This document shows positions 17,758 through 26,135 of a stretch of DNA of 64,000 nucleotides, piece after piece. The translations under genes and the position numbers were made by a program. This DNA comes from Novosphingobium sp049354825 (lineage in GTDB: Bacteria; Pseudomonadota; Alphaproteobacteria; Sphingomonadales; Sphingomonadaceae). Within the stretch, counting starts at the first letter, position 1, and the number at the start of each line of letters is the position of its first letter. The stretch covers positions 744,001-808,000 of the forward strand of contig NZ_CP186480.1 of assembly GCF_049354825.1 (NCBI RefSeq). The letters are read 5' to 3'. The notes below the pieces were generated by a model. That model did not search any database. It was not told the DNA's origin and saw nothing but the letters and a program-made list of their open reading frames with translations.

Positions 17758-17952
17758 TTAGCGGCGGGCAAACCACAGGGCGGCGGCGCCGATGACGGCC
17801 AACACCGCGCCGTTTACCGCCCATTGCCGATCAGCCAGCATGAAACTCGACGCCGGCCACATGACGATGCCGGTCCCCTGGCCGATCCAAAGCAGTCCCA
17901 TCAGGATCGCCAGCACGCCGAAGACCGCCAGGATGGCGCGGGCCGCGCGCAT
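17758..17952 (-). CDS. Small two-helix membrane protein
   Basis: A 64-residue hydrophobic protein with two helices (about 5-24 and 45-62) separated by GTGIVMWPASSFMLADRQW. It shares its first base with the last base of the gltA stop codon region on the same strand and ends one base from the convergent kinase-like gene. No motif beyond membrane segments is visible; the function is unknown. The tight linkage to gltA supports it being a real coupled gene. Confidence 0.75.
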   Translation of the reverse strand: MRAARAILAVFGVLAILMGLLWIGQGTGIVMWPASSFMLADRQWAVNGAVLAVIGAAALWFARR

Positions 17953-19235
17953 CAGCGCTGCTCGACCGGAACGTAGTCGCGCTGCGTGGGGCCGGTATAG
18001 AGCTGCCGGGGGCGGCCGATCTTCTGCGCGGGATCGGAGATCATTTCATTCCACTGGGCCACCCATCCGACCGTGCGCGCAAGCGCGAACAGCGCGGTAA
18101 ACATCGTGGTGGGAAAGCCGATCGCGGAAAGGATCACGCCCGAGTAGAAGTCTACGTTGGGGAACAGCTTCTTCTCGATGAAATAGTCGTCGTTGAGAGC
18201 CATCTCCTCGAGCCGCAGAGCGACTTCGAAAACCGGATCGGTCACCTTGAGGGCGTCAAAGACCTCGCGCACCGTTTTTTGCATGACCGTCGCGCGCGGG
18301 TCATAGTTCTTGTAGACGCGGTGGCCAAAGCCCATCAGGCGGAAGGGGTCGTTCTTGTCCTTCGCGCGCTCGATATAATGCGGAATCTTGTCGGGCGTGC
18401 CGATCTCGTGGAGCATGTTGAGCGCCGCCTCATTAGCGCCGCCATGCGCCGGGCCCCACAGGCAGGCGATGCCGGCCGCGATGCACGCGAACGGATTGGC
18501 GCCCGACGAACCCGCAAGGCGTACCGTGCTGGTTGATGCATTCTGTTCGTGATCGGCGTGGAGAATGAATATCCGGTCCATCGCCTTTTCGACCGCCGGC
18601 ACCACTTCGTATTCCTCGGCCGGAACGCCGAAGGTCATGCGCAGGAAGTTGCCGGTGTAGGACAGGTTATTGTCGGGGTAGAGGAAGGGCTGCCCCACCG
18701 AATACTTGTACGCCATCGCTGCAATCGTCGGCATCTTGGCAATCAGGCGGTGACTGGCAATCTTGCGCTGCTCGGGATCGGCTATGTCCGTGCTGTCATG
18801 ATAGAAGGCGCTGAGCGCGCCGACCACGCCGCACATGATCGCCATCGGGTGCGCGTCGCGGCGGAACCCGCGGTAGAAGGTCGACAGCTGTTCATGCAGC
18901 ATCGTGTGGCGCGTGATCGTGTAGGTGAAATTGTCGAGCTCGTCCTTGTTCGGCAATTCGCCGTTGAGCAGCAGATAGCTGACTTCCATGAAGCTCGATT
19001 GTTCGGCCAACTGGCCGATCGGGTAACCGCGATGAAGCAGAATTCCTTCGTCGCCGTCGATGTAGGTCAGCGCGCTTTCGCACGACGCGGTCGAGGTGAA
19101 GCCGGGATCGAATGTGAACATCCCGGTCTGGCCGTAGAACTTGCGGATATCGACCACGTCGGGTCCGACGCTGCCCGATATCACGGGATAGTCGAAATCA
19201 CCGGTCGGGGTGCCGAGTTTGACCGCATCTGCCAC
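17952..19235 (-). CDS. gltA: Citrate synthase
   Basis: Condenses acetyl-CoA and oxaloacetate to citrate, entry to the TCA cycle. The 427 residues match the type II (hexameric, Gram-negative) enzyme length. Catalytic elements are visible: His in WGPAHGGANEAAL, His in FGHRVYKNYDPRA, and Asp in NVDFYSGVIL. The start ATG lies 12 bases downstream of the gltX stop on the same strand, so gltX-gltA are probably cotranscribed. Confidence 0.98.
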   Translation of the reverse strand: MADAVKLGTPTGDFDYPVISGSVGPDVVDIRKFYGQTGMFTFDPGFTSTASCESALTYIDGDEGILLHRGYPIGQLAEQSSFMEVSYLLLNGELPNKDELDNFTYTITRHTMLHEQLSTFYRGFRRDAHPMAIMCGVVGALSAFYHDSTDIADPEQRKIASHRLIAKMPTIAAMAYKYSVGQPFLYPDNNLSYTGNFLRMTFGVPAEEYEVVPAVEKAMDRIFILHADHEQNASTSTVRLAGSSGANPFACIAAGIACLWGPAHGGANEAALNMLHEIGTPDKIPHYIERAKDKNDPFRLMGFGHRVYKNYDPRATVMQKTVREVFDALKVTDPVFEVALRLEEMALNDDYFIEKKLFPNVDFYSGVILSAIGFPTTMFTALFALARTVGWVAQWNEMISDPAQKIGRPRQLYTGPTQRDYVPVEQR

Positions 19236-19247
19236 GTTGTGTTCTCC

Positions 19248-20726
19248 TCAAACCTTGGCCGTATCCTGGTCGGCGACTGCTTGCGCGGAAATCCGCGCCA
19301 GGCTTTCGTCCCGTCCCAGCAGAACCAGCACATCGAAAATCCCCGGCGAGGTCGCTTGCCCGGTCAGGGCCGCTCGCAAGGGTTGAGCGAGCTTGCCGAG
19401 CCCCAACCCCAGCTCCTCCGCCATCGCTTTCAGCGTGGCTTCGAGCCCCGTCAAAGTCCAGTCGTTTGTAACCGACAGGCGCTCGACGACCCGGCTCAAA
19501 AGGCCCCGCGCTTCGCCGGTGAGGAGCGCCTCGGCCTTGGGATCGAGCGTCAGCGGGCGCTGCGCGAACAGGAAAGCGGCACCGGCAGCCAGTTCGTTCA
19601 CGTCCTTGGCGCGTACTTTCACGACCGGCATGGCGCGGGCGAGCAGGTCGAGGTCGGCGCCCGGCAGCGCTTCGGCGACCAGGCCAGCCAGCCGCGCATC
19701 GTCTGCCTCGCGCAAGTAATGGCCGTTGAGGTTCATCAGCTTGGCGAGGTCGAAACGCGACGGGCTCTTGCCGACGTGGGCGATATCGAACCACTCGGTC
19801 GCCTGCTGACGGCTGATAATCTCGTTATCGCCGTGGCCCCAGCCCAGGCGCAGCAAGTAGTTGAAAAGCGCTTCCGGCAGGACGCCCATCTCGTCGCGAT
19901 AGGCGTCGACGCCCAGCGCGCCGTGGCGCTTGGAAAGCTTCGCTCCGTCGGCGCCGTGAATCAGCGGCACGTGCGCGTAAGTCGGCTCCGCCCAGCCCAT
20001 CGCGCGGATGATCGCCAGTTGCCGGAACGCGTTGTTGAGGTGGTCATCGCCGCGGATCACGTGGGTCACGCCCATGTCGTGATCGTCCACGACAACTGCC
20101 AGCATATAAGTCGGCGTACCGTCGGAACGCAGGAGCACGAAATCGTCGAGTTCGGCGTTGCTGACCGTCACCGTGCCTTGGACAAGGTCGTCTATGATCG
20201 TCTCGCCGTCTTTCGGCGCCTTGATCCGGATTACGTACGGTTCGCCCGCAGGCCAGGTCGCAGGATCGGCATCGCGCCACTCGCTCGATACCCGAAAAGT
20301 ACGCCTCTCCGCCTGTGCAGCCTGACGTCGTGCGGCAAGCTCGTCGCTGGTCAGGTAACAACGGTAGGCATTGCCGCTCGCCAACAGCGCGTCGACGACC
20401 TCGGAATGACGCGGCGTGCGCGCGAACTGGAACGTCGCCGGCTCGTCGCCGTCAAGGCCGAGCCAGCGCAGTCCGTCGAAGATCGCCTCGATCGCCGGCT
20501 CGGTCGAGCGTGCGCGGTCGGTATCCTCGATACGGAGCAGGTACTTGCCGCCGTGATGGCGCGCGAACAACCAGTTGAACAACGCCGTACGCGCGCCGCC
20601 GATGTGGAGATACCCGGTTGGTGAGGGTGCAAACCGCGTTACGACCTGCCGGCCGCTGCTGCGCTCCGCCGCATCGCCTGCCGCAACGCTTGCCAACCCG
20701 TGTTCCTTCCTGTCAGGTCCGGTCAT
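19248..20726 (-). CDS. gltX: Glutamate--tRNA ligase
   Basis: Class I aminoacyl-tRNA synthetase charging tRNA-Glu. The ATG at 20726 gives 492 residues. The HIGH-type motif is in RFAPSPTGYLHIGGART, and the KMSKS equivalent is GAKLSKRHGALG. Twenty or so residues precede VVTRFAPSPTG, an acceptable lineage-specific extension; a still longer frame upstream would run across the divergent comEC N-terminus and is unlikely. The start codon overlaps the most upstream comEC start in a shared CATG, so the true start of one of the two could be further in. Confidence 0.95.
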   Translation of the reverse strand: MTGPDRKEHGLASVAAGDAAERSSGRQVVTRFAPSPTGYLHIGGARTALFNWLFARHHGGKYLLRIEDTDRARSTEPAIEAIFDGLRWLGLDGDEPATFQFARTPRHSEVVDALLASGNAYRCYLTSDELAARRQAAQAERRTFRVSSEWRDADPATWPAGEPYVIRIKAPKDGETIIDDLVQGTVTVSNAELDDFVLLRSDGTPTYMLAVVVDDHDMGVTHVIRGDDHLNNAFRQLAIIRAMGWAEPTYAHVPLIHGADGAKLSKRHGALGVDAYRDEMGVLPEALFNYLLRLGWGHGDNEIISRQQATEWFDIAHVGKSPSRFDLAKLMNLNGHYLREADDARLAGLVAEALPGADLDLLARAMPVVKVRAKDVNELAAGAAFLFAQRPLTLDPKAEALLTGEARGLLSRVVERLSVTNDWTLTGLEATLKAMAEELGLGLGKLAQPLRAALTGQATSPGIFDVLVLLGRDESLARISAQAVADQDTAKV

Positions 20727-22905
20727 GGCCGATACCGCCGTGCCGGATGCTATCCTGGGCAGCGAACCGCCGCATGGCGCTGCACTGCAACATCGCCATT
20801 GGCGCATGACACCCCGCTTGTCCAGCGTGCCCGGAAGGCTCGAAGACGCGCTTGACCGGATGGGGGCAAGCCGGGCCCCCTGGCTTGCCGTGGCGGTCGC
20901 CGCGGGCATCGCGATATGGTTCGGCCTGCCCGCGAAAAGCGACTGGCTGGCCACGCTGGCGCTCCTGGCCGGGTTGGTTTGCGCTGGCGCCGGTTTACCC
21001 GCCGAACGCTATCCGCGGCTGCGCCAGGCGGTGATCTCGGTCGCGCTCGCGGTGGCCTTGGGTTTGATCGCGCCGTGGGCCAAGTCTTCGATGACCGGAA
21101 CCTTGCCGATCGGGCGCGCGACCATAGCGCAAGTGGACGGGCGCGTGCTGTCGCTCGAGGATGATCCTGCCCAGGATCGTGCTCGCATCGTCGTCGCTAC
21201 GCGGCTTGGCGATGGCCGTGCAGTCAAAGTGCGGATCAACCTCCCGCGCGAAGCACTGGCCGGTGGCATCGACGAGGGCGCGCGGGTCCGCCTGCGCGCG
21301 CGCCTTGCGCCGCCGGCAGCGCCGTTAGTACCGGGCGCTTACGATTTTGCACGGGCCGCCTGGTTTGCGGGTCTGGCCGCTACCGGATCGGCGCTCGGGC
21401 CGGTGACGGTAACCGAACCCGCGGAAGGCCGCGAGCTGGCGCATCTCCAGCACGCCATCGCCCGCCATGTCGAAAGTCGCGTCGCCGGTTCGGCGGGGGG
21501 GATTGCCGCGGCCTTTGCCAGCGGCGAGCGCGGTGGGATCGCAAAGGCTGACGAGGAAGCCATGCGCGACGCCGGACTGACGCACCTGCTGTCGATCAGC
21601 GGTCTCCATGTCAGCGCGGTGGTCGCTGCTGCGTATCTGGTGGCGCTGCGATTGCTGGCATTGTGGCCGTGGCTGGCACTGCGCGTGCGCCTCCCGATCC
21701 TGGCGGCCGGCGTGGGGGCCGGTGCAGGTGTCGGTTACACGCTGCTGACCGGCGCGGAAGTGCCCACGGTGCGATCGTGCCTCGGCGCGTTGCTGGTTCT
21801 GGCCGCACTGGCGGCGGGGCGCGAGCCGCTTTCGCTACGGCTGCTGGCCCTGGCGGCCACTCTGGTAATGATTGCGTGGCCGGAAGCGGTTGCCGGGCCC
21901 AGCTTCCAGATGAGCTTCGCGGCAGTCCTGGCGATTATGGCACTCCACGGCGCCGTACCGATTGCCTCCTTCGCCGCTCGGCGCGAGGAGGCGCTGCGGG
22001 CGCGCCTGCCGCGCGCGCTTGGCGTGCTGCTGATAACCGGCCTGGTCATCGAACTGGCGCTGATGCCGATCGGGCTGTTCCACTTTCACCGCGCCGGCGC
22101 CTACGGCGCGCTGGCCAACGTCATCGCGATCCCGCTGACGACCTTTGTTTCGATGCCCCTTATCGCACTGGCGCTGCTCCTCGATTCAATCGGTCTCGGC
22201 GGCCCGGTCTGGTGGCTTGCCGGCCTGTCGCTCGACGGTCTGCTGGCGCTGGCCCGATGGGTCGCAGCGCGTCCTGGCGCGGTGACGATGCTTCCCGCGA
22301 TGGGGGCAGGGCACTTTGCCTTCTTCGTAGCTGGTGGGCTGTGGCTCGCGCTCCAGCGCGGACCCGCCCGTTTGTGGGGCCTGGCGCCGATGCTGGTCGG
22401 TGCAGCGGGCCTCGCTCTGCTGCGTCCGCCCGGCATCATGATCGGCCGCGACGGCCGCCATGTCGCGGTCGTGGGCGATGATGGCCGCTTGCGTGTGATA
22501 GGCGGTTCGAGCGGTGGCTATGGCCGCGATGCCCTTGCCGAAGCGGCCGGGTTCCAGGCTGGCGCCGCGGTCGGCGACGATCCGTCGGGTGACAACCGCA
22601 GCGGCTGCGGCAGCGATTTCTGCGCCATCCGAACGGTTAGCGATTCGCGCGCCTGGACAATCCTGGTCGCGCGCAGCGACTACGCGGTGCCGCTGGCTGA
22701 TCTTCAGCGGGCCTGCGCAGCTGCCGACGTCGTCATTGCCGACCGGACGCTGCCCGGCGCCTGCCGCCCGCGCTGGCTAAAGGCCGATCGTGCCTTGCTG
22801 GGACGAACCGGCGGCATATCGATCGACTTGCGCCGGAGGCGGGTGAGCACCGTTGCAGACGATCAGGGCGCGCACCCGTGGTGGCGCGCCCGCGGCGATC
22901 AGTGA
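20725..22905 (+). CDS. comEC: ComEC/Rec2 family membrane protein, metal-site-less C-terminus
   Basis: Inner-membrane channel family used for single-stranded DNA uptake in natural transformation. From ATG 20725 it has 726 residues (699 from ATG 20806). An early helical pair, an OB-like soluble part, and the Competence membrane core (HLLSISGLHVSAVVAAAYLV; TGAEVPTVRSCLGALLV; GPSFQMSFAAVLAIMAL) are clear. The C-terminal ~150 residues sit where other ComEC proteins have a metallo-beta-lactamase domain, but no HxHxDH motif is present; only remnants of the fold are suggested (MIGRDGRHVAVVGDDGRL). It converges with lexA with a 7-base overlap. Confidence 0.92.
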   Translation: MADTAVPDAILGSEPPHGAALQHRHWRMTPRLSSVPGRLEDALDRMGASRAPWLAVAVAAGIAIWFGLPAKSDWLATLALLAGLVCAGAGLPAERYPRLRQAVISVALAVALGLIAPWAKSSMTGTLPIGRATIAQVDGRVLSLEDDPAQDRARIVVATRLGDGRAVKVRINLPREALAGGIDEGARVRLRARLAPPAAPLVPGAYDFARAAWFAGLAATGSALGPVTVTEPAEGRELAHLQHAIARHVESRVAGSAGGIAAAFASGERGGIAKADEEAMRDAGLTHLLSISGLHVSAVVAAAYLVALRLLALWPWLALRVRLPILAAGVGAGAGVGYTLLTGAEVPTVRSCLGALLVLAALAAGREPLSLRLLALAATLVMIAWPEAVAGPSFQMSFAAVLAIMALHGAVPIASFAARREEALRARLPRALGVLLITGLVIELALMPIGLFHFHRAGAYGALANVIAIPLTTFVSMPLIALALLLDSIGLGGPVWWLAGLSLDGLLALARWVAARPGAVTMLPAMGAGHFAFFVAGGLWLALQRGPARLWGLAPMLVGAAGLALLRPPGIMIGRDGRHVAVVGDDGRLRVIGGSSGGYGRDALAEAAGFQAGAAVGDDPSGDNRSGCGSDFCAIRTVSDSRAWTILVARSDYAVPLADLQRACAAADVVIADRTLPGACRPRWLKADRALLGRTGGISIDLRRRRVSTVADDQGAHPWWRARGDQ

Positions 22906-23606
22906 TAGCGGCGCAGCAGGCCCGCCAGCTTGCCCTGGACCTGAACTTCATCCGGTCTGTAATACTGCGGATCGTACGCGGCATTGGCCGGATCGAGCCG
23001 CACCTGGCCACCTTCGTGACGCATGTATTTGAGGGTCGCTTCCTCACCACGGACAAGCGCGACGACGATTTCGCCATCGCGCGCGGTCTCGGTGCGGCGG
23101 ACCAGTGCGTAGTCACCATCCAGGATCCCGGCTTCGACCATCGAATCGCCCGAAACTTCAAGCGCGTAGTGCTCGCCGGCGCCGAGCAGCGCGGCGGGAA
23201 CCGGTAAGGTCGCCGTCGTTTCCATAGCCTCGATCGGAACGCCCGCGGCAATGCGGCCGTGGAGCGGCAGCTCGATCACGTCGTTGGCGGCGGCAGTCGG
23301 CGCCGCCGGGCGCCGCAGCGGCGTCAATGCGCTGTTGACGTTCGCAGCGGCGCGCGGCGATGCCGCAAGCTGCGGCGCCTTGCCGGCGATGTCGTCAGGC
23401 TGGCGCACGACTTCCAGCGCGCGGGCGCGATTGGGCAGGCGCCGAATAAATCCCCGCTCCTCCAAAGCCGAAATAAGCCGGTGCACGCCCGACTTCGACT
23501 TGAGGTCGAGCGCCTCTTTCATCTCCTCGAACGAGGGAGAAACGCCCGTCTCTTCAAGACGGGTCTGAATGAAACGGATAAGCTCGTGCTGCTTGCGGGT
23601 CAGCAT
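22899..23606 (-). CDS. lexA: LexA repressor
   Basis: SOS-response repressor that self-cleaves when RecA is activated. The ATG at 23606 gives 235 residues and is preceded by GAAGGGAG. The winged-helix domain spans about 1-65 (MLTRKQHELIRFIQTRL; SKSGVHRLISALEERGFIRR). The cleavage site is Ala121-Gly122 in GRIAAGVPIEAM, the nucleophile Ser155 in SGDSMVEAG and the general base Lys193 in EATLKYM. A long linker (about 66-110) is Ala/Pro-rich, as in other alphaproteobacteria. Its operator overlaps the promoter upstream, showing autoregulation. Confidence 0.97.
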   Translation of the reverse strand: MLTRKQHELIRFIQTRLEETGVSPSFEEMKEALDLKSKSGVHRLISALEERGFIRRLPNRARALEVVRQPDDIAGKAPQLAASPRAAANVNSALTPLRRPAAPTAAANDVIELPLHGRIAAGVPIEAMETTATLPVPAALLGAGEHYALEVSGDSMVEAGILDGDYALVRRTETARDGEIVVALVRGEEATLKYMRHEGGQVRLDPANAAYDPQYYRPDEVQVQGKLAGLLRRYH

Positions 23607-23653
23607 CCGGTCGCACTCCCTTCGCCGGTGTCGCGCAACGCGCACCGTTCAGT

Positions 23654-23668
23654 GAACGAATGAAGAAC
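23654..23668 (-). promoter_or_regulatory. LexA operator (alphaproteobacterial SOS box, GAAC-N7-GAAC)
   Basis: GAAC at 23654-23657 and GAAC at 23665-23668 with exactly seven bases between, i.e. GTTC-N7-GTTC on the lexA strand. This is the established direct-repeat LexA box of alphaproteobacteria, not the E. coli palindrome. It lies 48-62 bases before the lexA ATG and touches the -10 hexamer. Confidence 0.92.
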
Positions 23669-23696
23669 AATTAAGCAACCTGGAATCGATCGTCAA
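23668..23696 (-). promoter_or_regulatory. lexA promoter, -35 TTGACG and -10 TAATTG
   Basis: On the minus strand TTGACG (23691-23696) and TAATTG (23668-23673) are separated by 17 bases, the optimal housekeeping-sigma spacing. The -10 shares a base with the first GTTC of the LexA box, so bound LexA would block open-complex formation. The -35 overlaps the moeA stop codon (23693-23695). Confidence 0.75.
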
Positions 23697-24895
23697 GCAA
23701 TTCCGCCATTCTCGGTCCGGTAGACCGGAACGAAGGTTCCGGCAGGCAGAGCGCCTGCCAGCGCCGGCCGATCGATCAAAACCGTGGCGCCGGCAAGGGT
23801 TCGCAGATCGGCGCTATCCTGCCGCGGCAAAGCTGCAACGCCGTCAGCTGTGAAGGCGCCGCGCAGTAGTTCACGGCGATCGCCGCCCGGTCCCATTGCG
23901 GCCGCTAGGGGATGGAGTTCCGCGTGGGGCAGGGGCGCGGTCGATCCGCTCATTGCGCGAACCAGCGGGAGCAGGAACAGGTATGCGGTGACGTAGGCCG
24001 ACACCGGGTTGCCGGGCAGGCCAAGAACGATCTGCTCACCTCGCGCGGCGACCAGGAGTGGTTTTCCCGGCTTGATCGCCACACGCCAGAAATCGAGAGT
24101 CGCGCCCCACCATTCAAGCGCCGGCCGGGTCACGTCGTGGTCCCCCACGGAGGCGCCGCCGGACGTCACGATGAGGTCGGCATCCTCGCAACGATCCAGC
24201 GCGGCTACGAAGGCTTCGACCCGGTCGGCGATCGGGCCAAAAGTAGACGCGTGAACCGGCAGGCCCGACAGCATAGCTGCCAACATTGCGCCATTGCTGG
24301 CAGGAACCTGGTCGCCAGCACAACTGGCCGGATTGGCGACAAGCTCGGCGCCGCAATCGATCACGGCGATGCGGACCGGGCGGTGGACGGATAGCTCGCC
24401 GCGGCCGGCCGACAACGCAAGGGCGATCCCCGTGGGGGCTATTCGCGTTCCTGCCGGCAGGAGGACGTCGTCGACACGGAAATCGGTGCCGGGAACGCGG
24501 ACGTAAAATCCTGGGCGGCTTGGTCCGCTGCCGTGGAGCGTGAGGGTGTCGACATCGCGGGAGACGTCTTCCTGCACGATAACCGCATCGGTGCCTTGAG
24601 GCATACTGGCGCCGGTCGCGATGCGAACGGCTTGTCCAGGGGCGACGATCCCAGAAAAAGGCCGACCGGCAGCGGATTCGCCGATAACCGTCCACGGCCC
24701 GGCCATGTCGGTGGACACAACGGCATAGCCGTCCATCGACGAGGTCGGCAGGGCCGGACGGTTCTGCCGCGCCAAGAGTGGCCGGGCGAGCCAGTGGCCC
24801 AGTGCTTCGCGAACCGGAACGGTCACGACATCCACCGGCCGTGCCAACCCCAGCAGGCGAGCCTGCGCTGCCTCAAGCGGCAGCGGCAGGGTCAT
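23693..24895 (-). CDS. moeA: Molybdopterin molybdenumtransferase
   Basis: Inserts molybdate into adenylylated molybdopterin to form molybdenum cofactor. The 400 residues match MoeA length and show the family order: N-terminal PLPLEAAQARLLGLARPV, substrate-entry LPTSSMDGYAVVS, GASMPQGTDAVIVQEDV, TSGGASVGDHDVT and GLPGNPVSAYVTAYLFLLP. It overlaps moaC by four bases (ATGA), forming a cofactor pair at the 3' end of the trp operon; its stop codon lies inside the lexA promoter. Confidence 0.96.
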   Translation of the reverse strand: MTLPLPLEAAQARLLGLARPVDVVTVPVREALGHWLARPLLARQNRPALPTSSMDGYAVVSTDMAGPWTVIGESAAGRPFSGIVAPGQAVRIATGASMPQGTDAVIVQEDVSRDVDTLTLHGSGPSRPGFYVRVPGTDFRVDDVLLPAGTRIAPTGIALALSAGRGELSVHRPVRIAVIDCGAELVANPASCAGDQVPASNGAMLAAMLSGLPVHASTFGPIADRVEAFVAALDRCEDADLIVTSGGASVGDHDVTRPALEWWGATLDFWRVAIKPGKPLLVAARGEQIVLGLPGNPVSAYVTAYLFLLPLVRAMSGSTAPLPHAELHPLAAAMGPGGDRRELLRGAFTADGVAALPRQDSADLRTLAGATVLIDRPALAGALPAGTFVPVYRTENGGIA

Positions 24896-25356
24896 GGTGC
24901 GATGTCGCTGCGGCCACCGCGCTTTTCGACCAGCGTAATGCCGCCGATCACCATTGCCTTGTCGATCGCCTTTAGCATGTCATATAGCGTGAGAAGCGCG
25001 ATCGAAGTCGCTGTCAAGGCTTCCATTTCAACCCCTGTCCGCCCGTTAGTGGCCGCCGACGCCGTGACGGTAACCCCGCTGCTTTCCACGCGGCAGTCGA
25101 TGTCGACGGCATCGAGCGGCAGCGGGTGGCAAAGCGGTATAAGCTGCGAGGTCGCCTTGGCGCCCATGATTCCCGCGATACGCGCGGCTGCCAGCACGTC
25201 GCCCTTGGGTACGTCGCCGGAACGGATGGCCGCAACCGCAGCGGCATTCATCGTGATGTGCCCGGTCGCTACCGCGCGGCGGCGCGTTGCCGGCTTGTCG
25301 CCGACGTCGATCATGCGGGCGTTGCCCTGCGCGTCAATGTGGTTGAGCCCGCTCAT
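24892..25356 (-). CDS. moaC: Cyclic pyranopterin monophosphate synthase
   Basis: Converts 3',8-cyclo-7,8-dihydro-GTP into cyclic pyranopterin monophosphate, with MoaA, the first stage of Moco synthesis. From ATG 25356 it has 154 residues, standard for MoaC. Motifs: MIDVGDKPATRRRAVATG, KGDVLAAARIAGIMGAK, LIPLCHPLPLD, and GVEMEALTATSIALLTLYDM with catalytic KAIDKAM. The ATG overlaps the trpC stop (ATGA); an in-frame GTG six bases upstream is possible but less likely. No moaA is in the window. Confidence 0.95.
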   Translation of the reverse strand: MSGLNHIDAQGNARMIDVGDKPATRRRAVATGHITMNAAAVAAIRSGDVPKGDVLAAARIAGIMGAKATSQLIPLCHPLPLDAVDIDCRVESSGVTVTASAATNGRTGVEMEALTATSIALLTLYDMLKAIDKAMVIGGITLVEKRGGRSDIAP

Positions 25357-26135
25357 GCGCACAGCAAGGCGCGCGTTGCTGCCGTGACGTCATCGACGCG
25401 CATCAGGCTTTCGCCGACCAGGAACGCGCGTGCCCCGGCCGCCTGCAGGCGGGCGATGTCTGCCGGGCCGCCAATCCCGCTTTCGGCAACCAGCAGCGTA
25501 CCCGCCGGCATCGCCGGGGCGAGGCGCTCGGTGATGGCCAGGTCGGTGACGAACCTGCGCAAGTCCCGGTTGTTGACCCCAATCAGCCGCGAGGACAGCT
25601 GAGCGGCACGCTCGAGTTCGGCCTCGTCATGGACTTCGACCAGGACATCCATGCCCCGTTCGATCGCGGCAGCCTCGATTTCAGCCATCGCGCCGCCTGC
25701 CAGCGCGGCGACGATAATCAGGATCGCGTCTGCCCCGATCGCGCGCGCTTCGGCGACTTGCCAGGGATCGATCATGAAATCCTTGCGCAATACCGGCAGG
25801 GTGCAGGCGGCCCGCGCCGCGACAAGGTAATCTTCATGGCCCTGGAAGAAGGGCGCGTCGGTAAGCACCGAAAGGCAGGCGGCACCGCCAAGCTCGTAGG
25901 CACGGGCATGCTCCGCGGGCCGGAAATCATGCCGGATCAGACCTTTGGATGGCGAAGCTTTCTTGATTTCGGCGATCAGGGCGGCGCCTTGCGCGCTTTC
26001 AAGCGCGTGGCGAAATCCGCGCGGGGCCGACTGCGCTGCCGCGTCGCGGTCGAGATCGCTCACGGTTCGTTCGCGCTGCCGGAGATCGACCTCCTGCCGC
26101 TTGGTCGCACAGATTTCAGCCAGCTTGTCATTCAT
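25353..26135 (-). CDS. trpC: Indole-3-glycerol phosphate synthase
   Basis: Cyclises CdRP to indole-3-glycerol phosphate in tryptophan synthesis. TIM-barrel protein of 260 residues from ATG 26135 (an alternative ATG two codons upstream lies in trpD). Visible: LIAEIKKASPSKGLIR (phosphate/substrate Lys), LRKDFMIDPWQVAEARA, LVEVHDEAEL, GVNNRDLRRF and AESGIGGPADI. It is not fused to trpF, unlike enteric bacteria. The ATG overlaps the trpD stop by four bases. Confidence 0.97.
   Translation of the reverse strand: MNDKLAEICATKRQEVDLRQRERTVSDLDRDAAAQSAPRGFRHALESAQGAALIAEIKKASPSKGLIRHDFRPAEHARAYELGGAACLSVLTDAPFFQGHEDYLVAARAACTLPVLRKDFMIDPWQVAEARAIGADAILIIVAALAGGAMAEIEAAAIERGMDVLVEVHDEAELERAAQLSSRLIGVNNRDLRRFVTDLAITERLAPAMPAGTLLVAESGIGGPADIARLQAAGARAFLVGESLMRVDDVTAATRALLCA

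Noticed and set aside
18549..20624. A 691-codon plus-strand open frame across gltA and gltX
   Set aside because: gltA and gltX are unmistakable on the minus strand; this frame is a GC-driven antisense shadow with Arg/His-rich, non-protein-like text.
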